From assembly GCA_903893565.1 (NCBI GenBank), contig CAITMU010000060.1, positions 1-61,506 of the forward strand: 61,506 nt of DNA, written 5' to 3'. The notes beneath the pieces were generated by a model, which was not told the origin of the DNA, made no database searches, and saw nothing but the letters and a program-made list of their open reading frames with translations. Source of the stretch: an uncultured beta proteobacterium (GTDB lineage Bacteria > Pseudomonadota > Gammaproteobacteria > Burkholderiales > SG8-41). Both the position numbers and the translations under genes were made by a program. This document shows, one piece after another, positions 1 to 11,290 of the stretch; the first letter of the stretch is position 1; each line of letters opens with the position of its first letter.

Positions 1-2037
1 AAACCCATCACACGCCTCTTATCCGATGCTCCAGGCCTAACACCAGAAATCATCGAATTAATTACCTTTGCCGCCCGTTACTATCAATATCCCTTAGGCT
101 CTGTGGCGATCCATTGTTTACCCACCGAATTAAGGCGAATTAAAACCTCATCCAACAAACTCTTACGTGAATTTCATCTCACCGACTTAGGTCACACACA
201 AACGGTTGAGACACTGCCTAAAAAAGCCTACGTTCAACGTCATTTACTCAATTTGTTACAAAACCAACCGATTTTGACGTCAACACAATTTCAAGATTTT
301 AGTGCACAACAAAAAAAAACGATCCAACTCTTTATACGAAACGGATGGCTCTTACAAAAAACGGGCCTCTCACCGCAGAATGTCTCACAACCCCCATTAG
401 GCGAGGACCCACGCCATACCCCCGAAGCGCCCTTTTTACCTGAATTAAGCTCACATCAAAGCGAAGCGCTTCAGGCCATCGGTTCGGATTTCTCTTTTTT
501 TCGTAGCCACCTCTTACTGGGGGTTACTGGCAGCGGTAAAACCGAAGTTTACTTACGTCTTATCGAGCAAGCCTTACAAAAAAATCGTCAAACTCTGCTT
601 TTGGTTCCCGAAATCTCGCTCACGCCGCAACTAGAAGCCACCGTACGCAACCGCTTTAAGCAACATCATGTGGTGTCATTACACAGCGGATTAAAGTCCA
701 GTGAGCGACTACAAAATTGGTTAAATGCCCGCAATGGACAAGCCCGTATTGTATTGGGTACACGCCTCGCGGTATTTACACCCCTGCCCGATCTGGGACT
801 CATCATTTTAGACGAAGAACACGATCATTCTTTTAAACAAAATGATGGTTTTCGTTACTCTGCCCGAGACCTAGCGGTGGTAAGGGCCCGTCAACGTCAA
901 GTCCCCATCGTCTTGGGTTCTGCTACCCCGGCCTTAGAAACCTGGCACAACGCGAGCCTTGGCCGCTACCAACTGGCTCAAATGCCTGAACGCATTAATC
1001 AACGCCCCCCGCACTTGCGTTGCGTGAGTACCCGGGATATCAAACTCATTGGTGGCTTTAGCAACGATTTACTTCAAGCCTTAGCGCTACGCCTACAGCG
1101 GCAGGAACAAAGCCTCATCTTCATTAATCGTCGGGGTTATGCTCCTGTGCTGTTATGTAACGATTGTGGCTGGCAGGCGGCTTGCCACCGCTGTTCTGCT
1201 AAATTAGTATTTCATGCAAAAGATCAGCTTTTACAATGCCATCATTGCGGTTACCAAAGTCAGGTCAGCCGTCTTTGTCCTGATTGCGGGAACTCGGACC
1301 TCTCTCCCATTGGCCAAGGCACGCAACGCATTGAACAAACGCTCAACCAACGCTTTCCTCAAGCGCGTATTCTTCGTATCGACCGTGATAGTACCCGTAG
1401 CCGTGGATCTTGGTTAGAAATGCGCGAGCGCATAGAATCGCAACAAATCGATATTTTAGTCGGCACCCAAATTCTTGCCAAAGGACATGACTTTGCTAAT
1501 CTTTCCCTTGTCGGGGTCATTAATGCCGATAGCTTGCTCTATAGTAATGATTTTCGTGCCCCCGAACATCTTTACGCGCTACTGACACAAGTCGCCGGGC
1601 GCGCGGGTCGGGCCAATACGCCTGGAGAAGTAATCATTCAAACCCAATTTCCGACACACCCCCTTTATCAAGCGTTATGTGAGCAAAACTTTGCCCACTT
1701 TGCTAATAATCAGTTGGAAGAACGTCGAAGTGCCGAGTTTCCTCCCTTTCAATACCAAGCTTTACTACGTGCGGAGGCGCCTAAAGTTGCCTTAGCGCTC
1801 GAGTGGTTAATTCAAGCCGCTGCTCTAGGTCGAGAAATCGATCACCGTATTAGCCTTTATGACCCGGTGCCCGCGAGCATGATGCGTTTGGCTGGGCGGG
1901 AGCGAGCACAATTATTAGTTCAATCTACCCATCGGCAGCGATTACAGGAGTTTCTGAGTCAGTGGCGTTTTCGCCTGACGGCGCTTAAATCCCGAACAAC
2001 CCGCTGGTCTATTGATGTGGACCCTTTGGAATTCTAA
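1..2037 (+). CDS. priA: Primosomal protein N' (PriA helicase), 5' end outside window
   Basis: 3'-5' superfamily 2 DNA helicase that reloads the replisome at stalled forks. The reading frame is open from base 1, and residues before the GTG at 103 still resemble the PriA N-terminal DNA-binding domain (an ...AARYYQYPLGS... stretch), so the gene begins upstream and the GTG at 103 is not its start. Visible motifs: Walker A GVTGSGKT (520-543), DEEH box (811-822), and a cluster of eight cysteines as CxxC pairs (about 1152-1290) that would bind two zinc ions between the helicase lobes. The C-terminal helicase lobe includes QVAGRAGR. 678 residues are visible, against about 730 for E. coli PriA, so only a few dozen are missing. 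It is followed 101 bp later by argS on the same strand. Confidence 0.97.
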   Translation, partial: KPITRLLSDAPGLTPEIIELITFAARYYQYPLGSVAIHCLPTELRRIKTSSNKLLREFHLTDLGHTQTVETLPKKAYVQRHLLNLLQNQPILTSTQFQDFSAQQKKTIQLFIRNGWLLQKTGLSPQNVSQPPLGEDPRHTPEAPFLPELSSHQSEALQAIGSDFSFFRSHLLLGVTGSGKTEVYLRLIEQALQKNRQTLLLVPEISLTPQLEATVRNRFKQHHVVSLHSGLKSSERLQNWLNARNGQARIVLGTRLAVFTPLPDLGLIILDEEHDHSFKQNDGFRYSARDLAVVRARQRQVPIVLGSATPALETWHNASLGRYQLAQMPERINQRPPHLRCVSTRDIKLIGGFSNDLLQALALRLQRQEQSLIFINRRGYAPVLLCNDCGWQAACHRCSAKLVFHAKDQLLQCHHCGYQSQVSRLCPDCGNSDLSPIGQGTQRIEQTLNQRFPQARILRIDRDSTRSRGSWLEMRERIESQQIDILVGTQILAKGHDFANLSLVGVINADSLLYSNDFRAPEHLYALLTQVAGRAGRANTPGEVIIQTQFPTHPLYQALCEQNFAHFANNQLEERRSAEFPPFQYQALLRAEAPKVALALEWLIQAAALGREIDHRISLYDPVPASMMRLAGRERAQLLVQSTHRQRLQEFLSQWRFRLTALKSRTTRWSIDVDPLEF

Positions 2038-2138
2038 GGTTTACACCCCAGCCTCATGATAATAAAATGGGGATGATTATTTTGGGTAACCCTTTTTCTT
2101 TTTATTAGCTCCTTTTTTCTAGCCCGAAACCACCACTC

Positions 2139-3911
2139 ATGGGTCCACTATCGTTTTCAGCAACAAAAACCACCCTCGTACAATGGCTGAACGACGCACT
2201 CCACGCCTTGGCTCCCGAAGTGCAACCGCTCATTGTGCTGGAGCGACCCAAACAACTCAGTCATGGGGATTTTTCTTGCAACATTGCCCTGCAACTGGCC
2301 AAGCCCTTACGGGCCAAGCCGCGGGATATTGCTCAACAATTAATCGATAAACTCTCCCCTTGCTCTCTGGTCGAACGCACCGAAATTGCAGGGGCTGGCT
2401 TTATCAATGTGTTTCTCACGCGTGCCTGTAAGCAAAATATAGTGCAAGAAATTTTGACCGCGAAAGAATGGTTTGGGCACAGCACCCTAACGCACCCAGA
2501 AAAAATACAAGTCGAATTTGTCTCTGCCAATCCTACCGGTCCTCTACACGTTGGGCATGGACGAGGGGCCGCATATGGAGCCAGTTTAGCGAATCTACTA
2601 TCAGCCATTGGGCACAGCGTATATCGCGAGTATTATGTGAATGATGCTGGGCGACAAATGGATATCCTAGCGGTATCGACTTGGCTGCGATACCTCGAAA
2701 TACATGACCAACATATCCCCTTTCCCCCCAACGCTTATCAGGGCGAATATGTTCGGGTAATGGCCACACAATTAAAAAATACTTATGGCCTTAGTCTTCT
2801 CCGAGATGCAGCCGTTGTTTTAGCCCAATTACCTGTCTTACCGGCAGCTGATCAAGATTCCGCAGAGGCCAAAGGGGCTCGAGAAGTGTACCTTGATGCT
2901 TTAATAGCCAAAGCCAAATCGCTGTTAGGTCCTGACTACCTTCACGTTCATCAATCGGTATTAAGTGAGCAATTGAATGACTGTCGTGATGATCTGACTG
3001 AGTTTGGCGTACATTTTGATGTCTGGTTTTCCGAGCGATCCTTATTCGACAGCGGTCAAGTGGCTGCAGCCGTTTCATTATTAAATCAAAACGGCTACCT
3101 CTATACTCAAGCAGGTGCGCTCTGGTTTAAATCGACCGCATTTGGTGACGAAAAAGACCGTGTTGTACAACGGGAAAATGGCCAATTCACTTACTTTGCC
3201 TCTGACATTGCCTATCATCTTAAAAAGATGCAATTAGGCTTTGATCGCATCATTGATGTATGGGGAGCGGACCATCATGGCTACATTGCGCGGGTAAAAG
3301 GCGCCTTACAAGCCCTTAATGCCGATCCTAATAAACTCACGATCTCTCTGGTTCAGTTTGCCGTTTTGTATCGTAACGGGGAAAAAGTTTCCATGTCTAC
3401 CCGTTCTGGCCAGTTCGTGACCTTACGCGAGCTGCGCCAGGAAGTTGGAAATGATGCTGCACGGTTTTTTTACATTTTACGTAAGAGCGATCAGCACCTT
3501 GACTTTGACCTCGATTTAGCTAAATCGCGCACTAACGAAAACCCTGTATATTACATACAATACGCACATGCCCGTGTGTGCAGTGTTTTTGAAGCCTCTC
3601 CCCTAGATCCTGCTACGTTATTGCAAGCGCCGCTCAATCGGCTCGATAGTGAAACGGAACTGGAATTATTACAAAAATTAACCGAATTTCCAGAAGTGAT
3701 TAACAATGCCGCTCGAGAGCTTTCGCCGCATTTGCTGGCTTTTTATCTAAAGGATCTGGCCGCGTTATTTCACAGTTATTACAACGCCACCCGCTTTTTG
3801 GTCGAGGATCAACCCCTTCGTCTAGCCCGCTTATCCTTAGCTGCAGCGTTACGGCAAGTTTTGGTCAATGGTTTACGTTTACTGGGTGTCTCAGCCCCAG
3901 AAAAAATGTAA
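2139..3911 (+). CDS. argS: Arginyl-tRNA synthetase
   Basis: Charges tRNA-Arg in the cytoplasm (class I aminoacyl-tRNA synthetase). 590 aa, a normal length. It has the N-terminal tRNA-binding domain, the HIGH-type signature as HVGHGRG after NPTGPL, a KMSK-like VSMSTRSG, and a C-terminal DALR anticodon-binding domain ending in ...LLGVSAPEKM. The ATG at 2139 fits the family N-terminus. The next gene, a SPOR-domain protein, starts 9 bp after the stop, so the two are probably cotranscribed. argS-SPOR-dsbA is a recurrent order in Burkholderiales. Confidence 0.98.
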   Translation: MGPLSFSATKTTLVQWLNDALHALAPEVQPLIVLERPKQLSHGDFSCNIALQLAKPLRAKPRDIAQQLIDKLSPCSLVERTEIAGAGFINVFLTRACKQNIVQEILTAKEWFGHSTLTHPEKIQVEFVSANPTGPLHVGHGRGAAYGASLANLLSAIGHSVYREYYVNDAGRQMDILAVSTWLRYLEIHDQHIPFPPNAYQGEYVRVMATQLKNTYGLSLLRDAAVVLAQLPVLPAADQDSAEAKGAREVYLDALIAKAKSLLGPDYLHVHQSVLSEQLNDCRDDLTEFGVHFDVWFSERSLFDSGQVAAAVSLLNQNGYLYTQAGALWFKSTAFGDEKDRVVQRENGQFTYFASDIAYHLKKMQLGFDRIIDVWGADHHGYIARVKGALQALNADPNKLTISLVQFAVLYRNGEKVSMSTRSGQFVTLRELRQEVGNDAARFFYILRKSDQHLDFDLDLAKSRTNENPVYYIQYAHARVCSVFEASPLDPATLLQAPLNRLDSETELELLQKLTEFPEVINNAARELSPHLLAFYLKDLAALFHSYYNATRFLVEDQPLRLARLSLAAALRQVLVNGLRLLGVSAPEKM

Positions 3912-3920
3912 GATAGCAAA

Positions 3921-4487
3921 ATGGCCAACGATTACAGTAAAAGTTCTCGCAAATACAACAGCAACCGCAGCGGCGGTAGTTCTTTTTTCTTCGGATTGCT
4001 GGTGGGTGTTGTTTTAGGCCTTTCGATTGCGTTAGGGGTCGCTTGGTATATCAATAAAATTCCCAGCCCCTTTAAAGATAAAAATGCGCCCCCTCATGAT
4101 ACGACTGTTGGTACGGGTAAAAATACTGAGGCACGCAACAACGACTCACAACCCCGATTTTCTTTTCCGCAAATTCTTAAGCGGGATACCGATTCTAATG
4201 CGGACATCTTAGATGTTACGCGTAAAAAAACGGAGGAACCTAAAAAAGAAGTTTTCTTCCTTCAAGCCGGTGCCTTTCACAAAGCTCCGGATGCCGACAA
4301 CTTTAAGGCACGGCTAGCCTTGGTGGGTATCGAAACATCGATTCAGTCTACGACTCTTCCCAATAATGAAATGGTCCATCGTGTTCGCGTTGGCCCTTTT
4401 AGTGATGTCGAAGAAGTCAACCGCATTCGTAGTTTATTAAAACAAAATGGTGTTGATGCCATTTTAGTCAAAGAAAAGTCGGAATAA
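3921..4487 (+). CDS. SPOR-domain inner-membrane protein (FtsN-like)
   Basis: 188 aa bitopic protein. A short basic cytoplasmic tail is followed by one hydrophobic segment (about residues 22-44, rich in G, L and V), a low-complexity periplasmic linker, and a C-terminal SPOR domain (about 108-186: FFLQAGAF ... VHRVRVGPF ... GVDAILV). SPOR domains bind denuded septal peptidoglycan, so a division or envelope role is likely. It is shorter than E. coli FtsN, and I do not assign the ftsN symbol from sequence alone. It lies between argS and dsbA with short gaps (9 and 28 bp), suggesting one operon. Confidence 0.9.
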   Translation: MANDYSKSSRKYNSNRSGGSSFFFGLLVGVVLGLSIALGVAWYINKIPSPFKDKNAPPHDTTVGTGKNTEARNNDSQPRFSFPQILKRDTDSNADILDVTRKKTEEPKKEVFFLQAGAFHKAPDADNFKARLALVGIETSIQSTTLPNNEMVHRVRVGPFSDVEEVNRIRSLLKQNGVDAILVKEKSE

Positions 4488-4515
4488 TACCGCACGGATT
4501 TTTTAAAGGGACACC

Positions 4516-5199
4516 ATGCTACTCAATCTTCGTCATCAACTGTGTTTAGTTGTTTTTTTCTTTTTTTGCATAGCCAATCCTTCCTTAAGTCAGATCACGG
4601 CTGGCAAGGAATACACAACGCTCAGTACACCCCAACCAACGGCACCCGGAAAACAAATCGAAGTATTAGAGTTTTTCTGGTATGGTTGCCCCCATTGTTA
4701 TCACCTACAGCCTGCATTGGCTGAATGGCTTAAAACCAAACGCACCGATATTGTTTTTCATCACCAGCCTGCTGCTTTTCAAGACTCTTGGGTTCAGCTC
4801 GCCCAGACTTATTACGCCATTGAAAGCATAAAGGCTACAGATAAACTACACCTACCCCTTTTCGAAGCGATTCATAAAAGCAAAACCCTCAATCCCCAAG
4901 AACTGGTTCGCGACCCTAAATCTTTATTTGATTGGGTCGCCACCAAGGGCTTAGATCGAAAAAAATTTGTTGATGCCTACAGCTCCTTTTCCGTGTTAAG
5001 TCACGCTAAACGGACCATCGATTTTACCTCTCGTTATGACATCACGGGTACACCCACTTTAGTCATCGATGGCCGCTATCTAACCTCCCCCTCCATGTTG
5101 CCCCCAAACCCCAACGGGGCGTCCGATGATTACAAACCTTTTTTTAAAGTCGTAGACCAAGTGATTAATATGGCTAAAAAAAATCACGGGTTGAAATAA
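4516..5199 (+). CDS. dsbA: Periplasmic thiol:disulfide oxidoreductase DsbA (first copy)
   Basis: 227 aa. N-terminal signal peptide (hydrophobic VVFFFFCIA stretch, likely cleavage near LSQ). The thioredoxin-like fold carries the active site WYGCPHC, with the CPHC dipeptide of strongly oxidising DsbA, and the cis-proline loop TGTPTLVIDGRY near the C-terminus. It introduces disulfides into exported proteins; its partner DsbB is not in this window. A good ribosome-binding stretch (AAAGGGAC) lies just upstream of the ATG. A second DsbA-like gene follows directly. Confidence 0.95.
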   Translation: MLLNLRHQLCLVVFFFFCIANPSLSQITAGKEYTTLSTPQPTAPGKQIEVLEFFWYGCPHCYHLQPALAEWLKTKRTDIVFHHQPAAFQDSWVQLAQTYYAIESIKATDKLHLPLFEAIHKSKTLNPQELVRDPKSLFDWVATKGLDRKKFVDAYSSFSVLSHAKRTIDFTSRYDITGTPTLVIDGRYLTSPSMLPPNPNGASDDYKPFFKVVDQVINMAKKNHGLK

Positions 5200-5235
5200 A
5201 TCTTTATTTTGTTACCGCGTCTTATCCTGAGGCCA

Positions 5236-5928
5236 ATGAAAATTATTCTCTTAATATTTTTAAAAAGAATATTTTTTCTTGGCTTTGCCGCTTCTACTTC
5301 TCTGGCGGTTCTTTTTTTGGGTCATAGCGCTTTAGCCCAGCCTTTGAACGATATGGCGTTAAATATTCCTTTTGAACAAACCTATCGGAATATTGATCCT
5401 CAGCCTAAGACAGACAAACAGCGTATCGAAGTGCTGGATTTTTTTTGGTATCGTTGTCCTTTTTGCTACCAATTTTTGCCTACATTCCTCGATTGGTCGG
5501 CACATCAGTCTAAGGACGTTGTGGTACGGCACATTCCCGCTATCATGCAAAAATCATGGATTCCTGATGCGCATTTGTATTACACCCTAGAAACCTTGGG
5601 TGAAGTCAATCGACTTCATCAGGTCGTTTTTGATAGCGTCAATCTTGATCATTTAGTTACCAATGATCCCCAAGCGGTGACCGCTTGGGCTGTTGCTCAT
5701 GGAATAGAAGAAAAAAAATGGATGTCTGTATTTGACTCGGATGTTGTCCGCGGCAAAGTTTCTCAAGCCATTTTATTGATGGGTCAATATGACATTCATG
5801 GAACACCTAGTCTTGTGGTGGATGGCCGCTATCAAACCAATGCCGCATTAGCCAACGGGGTCGATCAATTACCGGCGGTATTAAATCACTTAGTTAGCAA
5901 AGTTCGAGCGACTCTTCCCTTGCCTTGA
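5236..5928 (+). CDS. DsbA-family oxidoreductase, second tandem copy (CPFC active site)
   Basis: About 230 aa from the ATG at 5236. A longer frame opens with TTG at 5209, but the ATG has GAGG just in front and gives a clean signal peptide (KIILLIFLKRIFFLGF... ending HSALAQ). The active site is WYRCPFC instead of CPHC, with cis-proline loop HGTPSLVVDGRY. Overall similarity to the preceding gene in size and motif spacing indicates duplication. The dipeptide between the cysteines tunes redox potential in this family, so this copy may have a different partner or substrate range (inference). It is the last gene of the argS-SPOR-dsbA group and converges on glmS. Confidence 0.9.
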   Translation: MKIILLIFLKRIFFLGFAASTSLAVLFLGHSALAQPLNDMALNIPFEQTYRNIDPQPKTDKQRIEVLDFFWYRCPFCYQFLPTFLDWSAHQSKDVVVRHIPAIMQKSWIPDAHLYYTLETLGEVNRLHQVVFDSVNLDHLVTNDPQAVTAWAVAHGIEEKKWMSVFDSDVVRGKVSQAILLMGQYDIHGTPSLVVDGRYQTNAALANGVDQLPAVLNHLVSKVRATLPLP

Positions 5929-6048
5929 TTGACCCCTGAATCGGCACTGCGTTTTTTGGCTTGGTTCGTTTTGCTTACTTCAGTGTTTTTTTGATATTGA
6001 GGGTCAAACCATAGTAGTCAGTCACCAACTTTGTTACCCTTAACGCAA

Positions 6049-7890
6049 TTACTCTACCGTCACTGACTTCGCAAGATTTCTTGGTTTATCCACATCCGTG
6101 CCCTTTAATAACGCCACGTGGTAGGCCAATAACTGTAATGGAACGACATGTAATATAGGCGATAAATATCCTGCATGATCCAGTAAAGCGATCGTTTTTT
6201 GTTGATCACTGGTTTTTAACTGGGTATTGCGATCGGCAAAAACAAATAATTGACCGCCACGTGCTTGGACTTCTTGAAGATTTGATTTTAGTTTTTCTAA
6301 TAATTCATCTTGTGGAGCGACGGCGATGACGGGCATGTCTGCATCAACCAATGCCAATGGACCGTGTTTTAATTCACCTGCTGCATATGCTTCAGCGTGG
6401 ATATAAGAAATCTCTTTTAATTTTAAAGCGCCTTCCATGGCAATCGGATAATGTACTCCTCGGCCCAGAAAGAGTGCGTGGTTTTTATTTTTAAATGTCT
6501 TAGCCCACTGTGCCACTTGAGGTTCAACTGCCAAAACGGACTCCATCGCCCGCGGCAAATGGCGTAGTGCCATTAATAATTCTTTTTCTTGTGTTGCTGT
6601 TAGACGTTTTTTTAATTTAGCCAGCACGAGCACCAAGACAAATAAAGCAGCCAATTGTGTAGTAAATGCTTTGGTTGATGCAACGCCAATCTCAGGTCCC
6701 GCACGGGTTAAAAAATGTAATTTGGATTGCCTCACTAAAGCCGATTCCGGTACGTTGCAAATACTCAGGGTTTTTTTAATCCCCATAGACTGGGCAAATT
6801 TTAATGCCGCCAACGTATCTGCCGTTTCTCCTGATTGTGAAATAGTAATAACTAAAGCTTCTTTATCCGCCACGGGTTGTCGGTAACGGTATTCGCTGGC
6901 GATTTCTACTGAGGTAGAAATGCCCGCTAAGGACTCCATCCAATAGCGAGCGACCATTCCCGCGTGGTAACTTGTACCGCACGCGATTATTACTATATTA
7001 TTGATTTTATTGAGTATTTTACCCGCCTGTGGGCCAAACAACCGCGGCGTAAGTGAGCCCCTACTAACTACATTTTCTAGCGTATTTGCTAAGGCTCCCG
7101 GTTGCTCAAAAATTTCTTTTTGCATGTAGTGCCGGTAGGGACCCAGCTGCGTTGCTTCCGCGCCTAATTGGCTGAGGGTGGGCTTTCGTTTTACTGCCTG
7201 ACCTTTTGCATTGACTACCTCTACGCTCAAAGCGCTCAAACGGACAATGTCCCCTTCTTCCAAGTAGACTATTTGCCGCGTACGACCAATCAACGCGCTG
7301 GCATCAGAAGCAATAAAATTTTCTTTCTTACCCAATCCTAATAACAGCGGAGAACCTTTTCGAGCGGCTACCAAAATATCAGGTTCTTGATTAGAAATAA
7401 AACCCACAGCAAAGGCCCCTTCCCACTGTAGGCTTGCTTTTTGTACAGCTTCAAATAAGTGTAGTCCTGTACTCACCAAACTATGAACATGGTGAACCAT
7501 GACCTCGGTATCGGTTTGGGAAGTAAATTGATATCCCTTTTCCTTCATTTGCTGTCTTAAAGCATCATGATTTTCTACGATTCCATTATGGACAATCGCG
7601 ATATCCAGTCCCTTTTTTACAGAAAAATGAGGGTGTGCATTGGCTTCCGATGGGACCCCATGAGTGGCCCATCGTGTATGGGCAAGCCCTATTGTGGCGT
7701 TGATTTGTTTTTTTTCTGCGATGGCCGTCAATTTTGCCACCCGTCCCGTCGAACGTTCCCTTTTTAATTTTTTTCCAGCCACATAGGCAATACCGGTTGA
7801 ATCATAACCACGGTATTCCAACTGACTAATCCCTTTGAGCAATACATCAATAATATTTTTTGAAGAAACTGCTCCTACTATGCCGCACAT
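6049..7890 (-). CDS. glmS: Glutamine:fructose-6-phosphate aminotransferase (isomerizing)
   Basis: Makes glucosamine-6-phosphate from fructose-6-phosphate and glutamine, the entry step to UDP-GlcNAc for peptidoglycan and LPS. 613 aa. The Cys-2 nucleophile in MCGIVGAV becomes the N-terminus after Met removal; the glutaminase domain contains HTRWATHG and HNGIVEN. Two SIS isomerase domains follow (ACGTSYHAG, SQSGETADT), with the family C-terminus DKPRNLAKSVTVE. It begins one base after the glmU stop, so glmU-glmS form a translationally close pair. Confidence 0.98.
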   Translation of the reverse strand: MCGIVGAVSSKNIIDVLLKGISQLEYRGYDSTGIAYVAGKKLKRERSTGRVAKLTAIAEKKQINATIGLAHTRWATHGVPSEANAHPHFSVKKGLDIAIVHNGIVENHDALRQQMKEKGYQFTSQTDTEVMVHHVHSLVSTGLHLFEAVQKASLQWEGAFAVGFISNQEPDILVAARKGSPLLLGLGKKENFIASDASALIGRTRQIVYLEEGDIVRLSALSVEVVNAKGQAVKRKPTLSQLGAEATQLGPYRHYMQKEIFEQPGALANTLENVVSRGSLTPRLFGPQAGKILNKINNIVIIACGTSYHAGMVARYWMESLAGISTSVEIASEYRYRQPVADKEALVITISQSGETADTLAALKFAQSMGIKKTLSICNVPESALVRQSKLHFLTRAGPEIGVASTKAFTTQLAALFVLVLVLAKLKKRLTATQEKELLMALRHLPRAMESVLAVEPQVAQWAKTFKNKNHALFLGRGVHYPIAMEGALKLKEISYIHAEAYAAGELKHGPLALVDADMPVIAVAPQDELLEKLKSNLQEVQARGGQLFVFADRNTQLKTSDQQKTIALLDHAGYLSPILHVVPLQLLAYHVALLKGTDVDKPRNLAKSVTVE

Positions 7891-7891
7891 A

Positions 7892-9250
7892 TCAATCGTT
7901 CCTTTTTTTCTTCGGTCGCGTCCAACCAGCGATCGTTTTCTGGGTGACTCGGGATATGGCTAGAGAGTTAGCACTTACTTCTTTTGTAATCGTTGATCCT
8001 GCCGCTATTGTTGCCCCTTTGCGCACGGTTACTGGGGCGACTAATTGCGTATCTGAACCGATAAACACATCATCTTCTAGAATAGTTTTATGTTTATTCG
8101 CGCCATCGTAATTACACGTTATTGTCCCCGCCCCGATATTGACTCGCTCACCAACCTCACTATCGCCGATGTAAGACAAATGATTCGCTTTTGAACCCTG
8201 ACCAATATGGCTGGCTTTAATTTCTACAAAATTACCAACATGTACTTGATCCATCAAGTTTGCTCCCGGACGTAAGCGAGTATACGGACCGACTTTACAG
8301 TGAGTGCCCACTCTTGCTCCATCCAGAGAAGAAAATGCTTCAATTTTTGTGTTTTCCCCAATTACGCAATCTTTTAATACGCAATAAGGCCCAATCACAA
8401 CACCATCACAAAGCTCTACTTCCCCTTCAAATATACACCCCACATCAATTGTGACCTCTTTGCCACATTTTAATTGGCCTCGAACGTCGAATCGGTGAGG
8501 ATCCGCTAATGTAACCCCTTTTTCTAACAGCTCATTTGCCTTTGTTACCTGAAAATAACGTTCTAATTGTGCTAATTGTGCCTTCGTATTGACGCCCAAT
8601 GTTTCCCAATGATCGGCAACATTAACTGAATTGACTGCAACACCATCGGCTAGCGCCATGCCAACGATATCCGTTAAATAATATTCCCCCTGCTGATTTT
8701 GTGGTTGTATACGGGTCAACCAACGAGCTAAGTGCTTTGTAGGAATTGCCATAATGCCCGTATTCACTTCTGTTATTTTTCTTTGCGTGAGACTGGCATC
8801 TTTTTCTTCAACGATAGATTGGATCTGATTATTCTCTCGAACGATTCGGCCATATCCAGTGGGGTCACTTAATTGCGCGGTTAATATCTGTAGACCTGGT
8901 TGATTTAACAATGGGACCAAGCTTTCTGGGCGCGTTAATGGGACATCACCATATAAAATCAAGGTTGTCGGGGCTAAGGATAATAAGTCAACCGCCTGTT
9001 GAACCGCATGAGCCGTTCCTTTTTGCTCCGCTTGATATGCAAAGATTACATCCTTAGCAAGAATACTTTGTTTAACCTCGCTCGCGCCATGTCCACATAC
9101 GACCACGAGTTTCTCTGGATTAAGCTCACGAGCGGTATTTAATACATGCGTTAATAAAGGCACACCTGCCAATTTATGCAGTACCTTTGGTAAATTCGAA
9201 TGCATTCGCTTACCCTGACCGGCGGCAAGTATGACGATATTTATAGACAT
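7892..9250 (-). CDS. glmU: Bifunctional GlcNAc-1-P uridyltransferase / GlcN-1-P acetyltransferase
   Basis: Carries out the last two steps of UDP-N-acetylglucosamine synthesis. 452 aa. The N-terminal nucleotidyltransferase domain has LAAGQGKRM and YGDVPL. The C-terminal left-handed beta-helix acetyltransferase has hexapeptide repeats, with [12 protein letters not shown] and [10 protein letters not shown] marking the acetyl-CoA site. It is upstream of glmS in a two-gene operon whose promoter must lie in 9251-9329, since a strong terminator sits between it and atpC. No convincing -35/-10 pair was recognised there. Confidence 0.98.
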   Translation of the reverse strand: MSINIVILAAGQGKRMHSNLPKVLHKLAGVPLLTHVLNTARELNPEKLVVVCGHGASEVKQSILAKDVIFAYQAEQKGTAHAVQQAVDLLSLAPTTLILYGDVPLTRPESLVPLLNQPGLQILTAQLSDPTGYGRIVRENNQIQSIVEEKDASLTQRKITEVNTGIMAIPTKHLARWLTRIQPQNQQGEYYLTDIVGMALADGVAVNSVNVADHWETLGVNTKAQLAQLERYFQVTKANELLEKGVTLADPHRFDVRGQLKCGKEVTIDVGCIFEGEVELCDGVVIGPYCVLKDCVIGENTKIEAFSSLDGARVGTHCKVGPYTRLRPGANLMDQVHVGNFVEIKASHIGQGSKANHLSYIGDSEVGERVNIGAGTITCNYDGANKHKTILEDDVFIGSDTQLVAPVTVRKGATIAAGSTITKEVSANSLAISRVTQKTIAGWTRPKKKRND

Positions 9251-9329
9251 TCTGAAATGGATATTTCCGTTGGCTAAAAGACCATTTTACTCGTTCTTAC
9301 GAATCATTATTTTCTAAAGTGCTTCCATT

Positions 9330-9360
9330 AAAAAAGCGGATTCACATCCGCTTTTTTTTT
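9330..9360 (-). terminator. Rho-independent terminator after the atp operon
   Basis: Perfect hairpin: GCGGAT (9336-9341), TCAC loop, ATCCGC (9346-9351), flanked by A6 on the left and T9 on the right. It works as an intrinsic terminator on either strand. It lies 26 bp beyond the atpC stop on the minus strand, so its main job is to end the ATP synthase transcript and separate it from glmU-glmS. Confidence 0.93.
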
Positions 9361-9385
9361 CACAGCTAGTCATTGCGACTCGTCT

Positions 9386-9817
9386 TTAGGCACGATGGCG
9401 ATACTTTCTAGCCGCCGCTAATTCAGCCACCAAGTGAGATAACTGTAACTCTACCGTGGCGACTTCCTGTTTATCCTGTGCATTATCGCGTGCCAGTTCC
9501 GCCTGTTTAATCGCCTCTAGTGCCCGTGCCTCATCTAAATCTTTTCCGCGGATTGCCGTATCGGCCAAAACCGTCACTCTTTTGGGCTGAACTTCCAGTA
9601 TCCCTCCGGCCACAAAAACCAATTCTTCTTCGCTCTGGCCCGGCAACTTAAGTCTTACTGTTCCGGCTTTAATTCGCGTAATTAAAGGGGCATGACGTGG
9701 GTAAATACCCAACTCACCTGCTTCTCCAGGCAAAGCTACAAATTCTACTTCACCGGAGTAGATTTGATCTTCTGCACTCACCACATCGACGTGCAAAGTA
9801 TGTACGGCTTCAGCCAT
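9386..9817 (-). CDS. atpC: ATP synthase F1 subunit epsilon
   Basis: 143 aa. N-terminal beta-sandwich ([36 protein letters not shown]) and the two-helix C-terminal domain ([14 protein letters not shown] ... [10 protein letters not shown]) that can lock rotation to inhibit hydrolysis. Last gene of the operon, 28 bp after atpD. Confidence 0.97.
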   Translation of the reverse strand: MAEAVHTLHVDVVSAEDQIYSGEVEFVALPGEAGELGIYPRHAPLITRIKAGTVRLKLPGQSEEELVFVAGGILEVQPKRVTVLADTAIRGKDLDEARALEAIKQAELARDNAQDKQEVATVELQLSHLVAELAAARKYRHRA

Positions 9818-9845
9818 GACTTAGTTTTCCTAACCGCGTTGTATA

Positions 9846-11255
<1,410 letters not shown>

Positions 11256-11290
11256 CTAACTCATTTCTAAAGCGATTGTAATTTCTTCGA

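Noticed and set aside
5929..6007. Inverted repeat TTGACCC ... GGGTCAA between the second dsbA-like gene and glmS
   Set aside because: The arms are 65 bases apart and have no adjacent T-run on either strand, so it is not a convincing terminator or operator.
6086..6094. Perfect DnaA box TTATCCACA inside glmS
   Set aside because: It falls on conserved codons for Val-Asp-Lys near the GlmS C-terminus and is far from the origin cluster; most likely chance.
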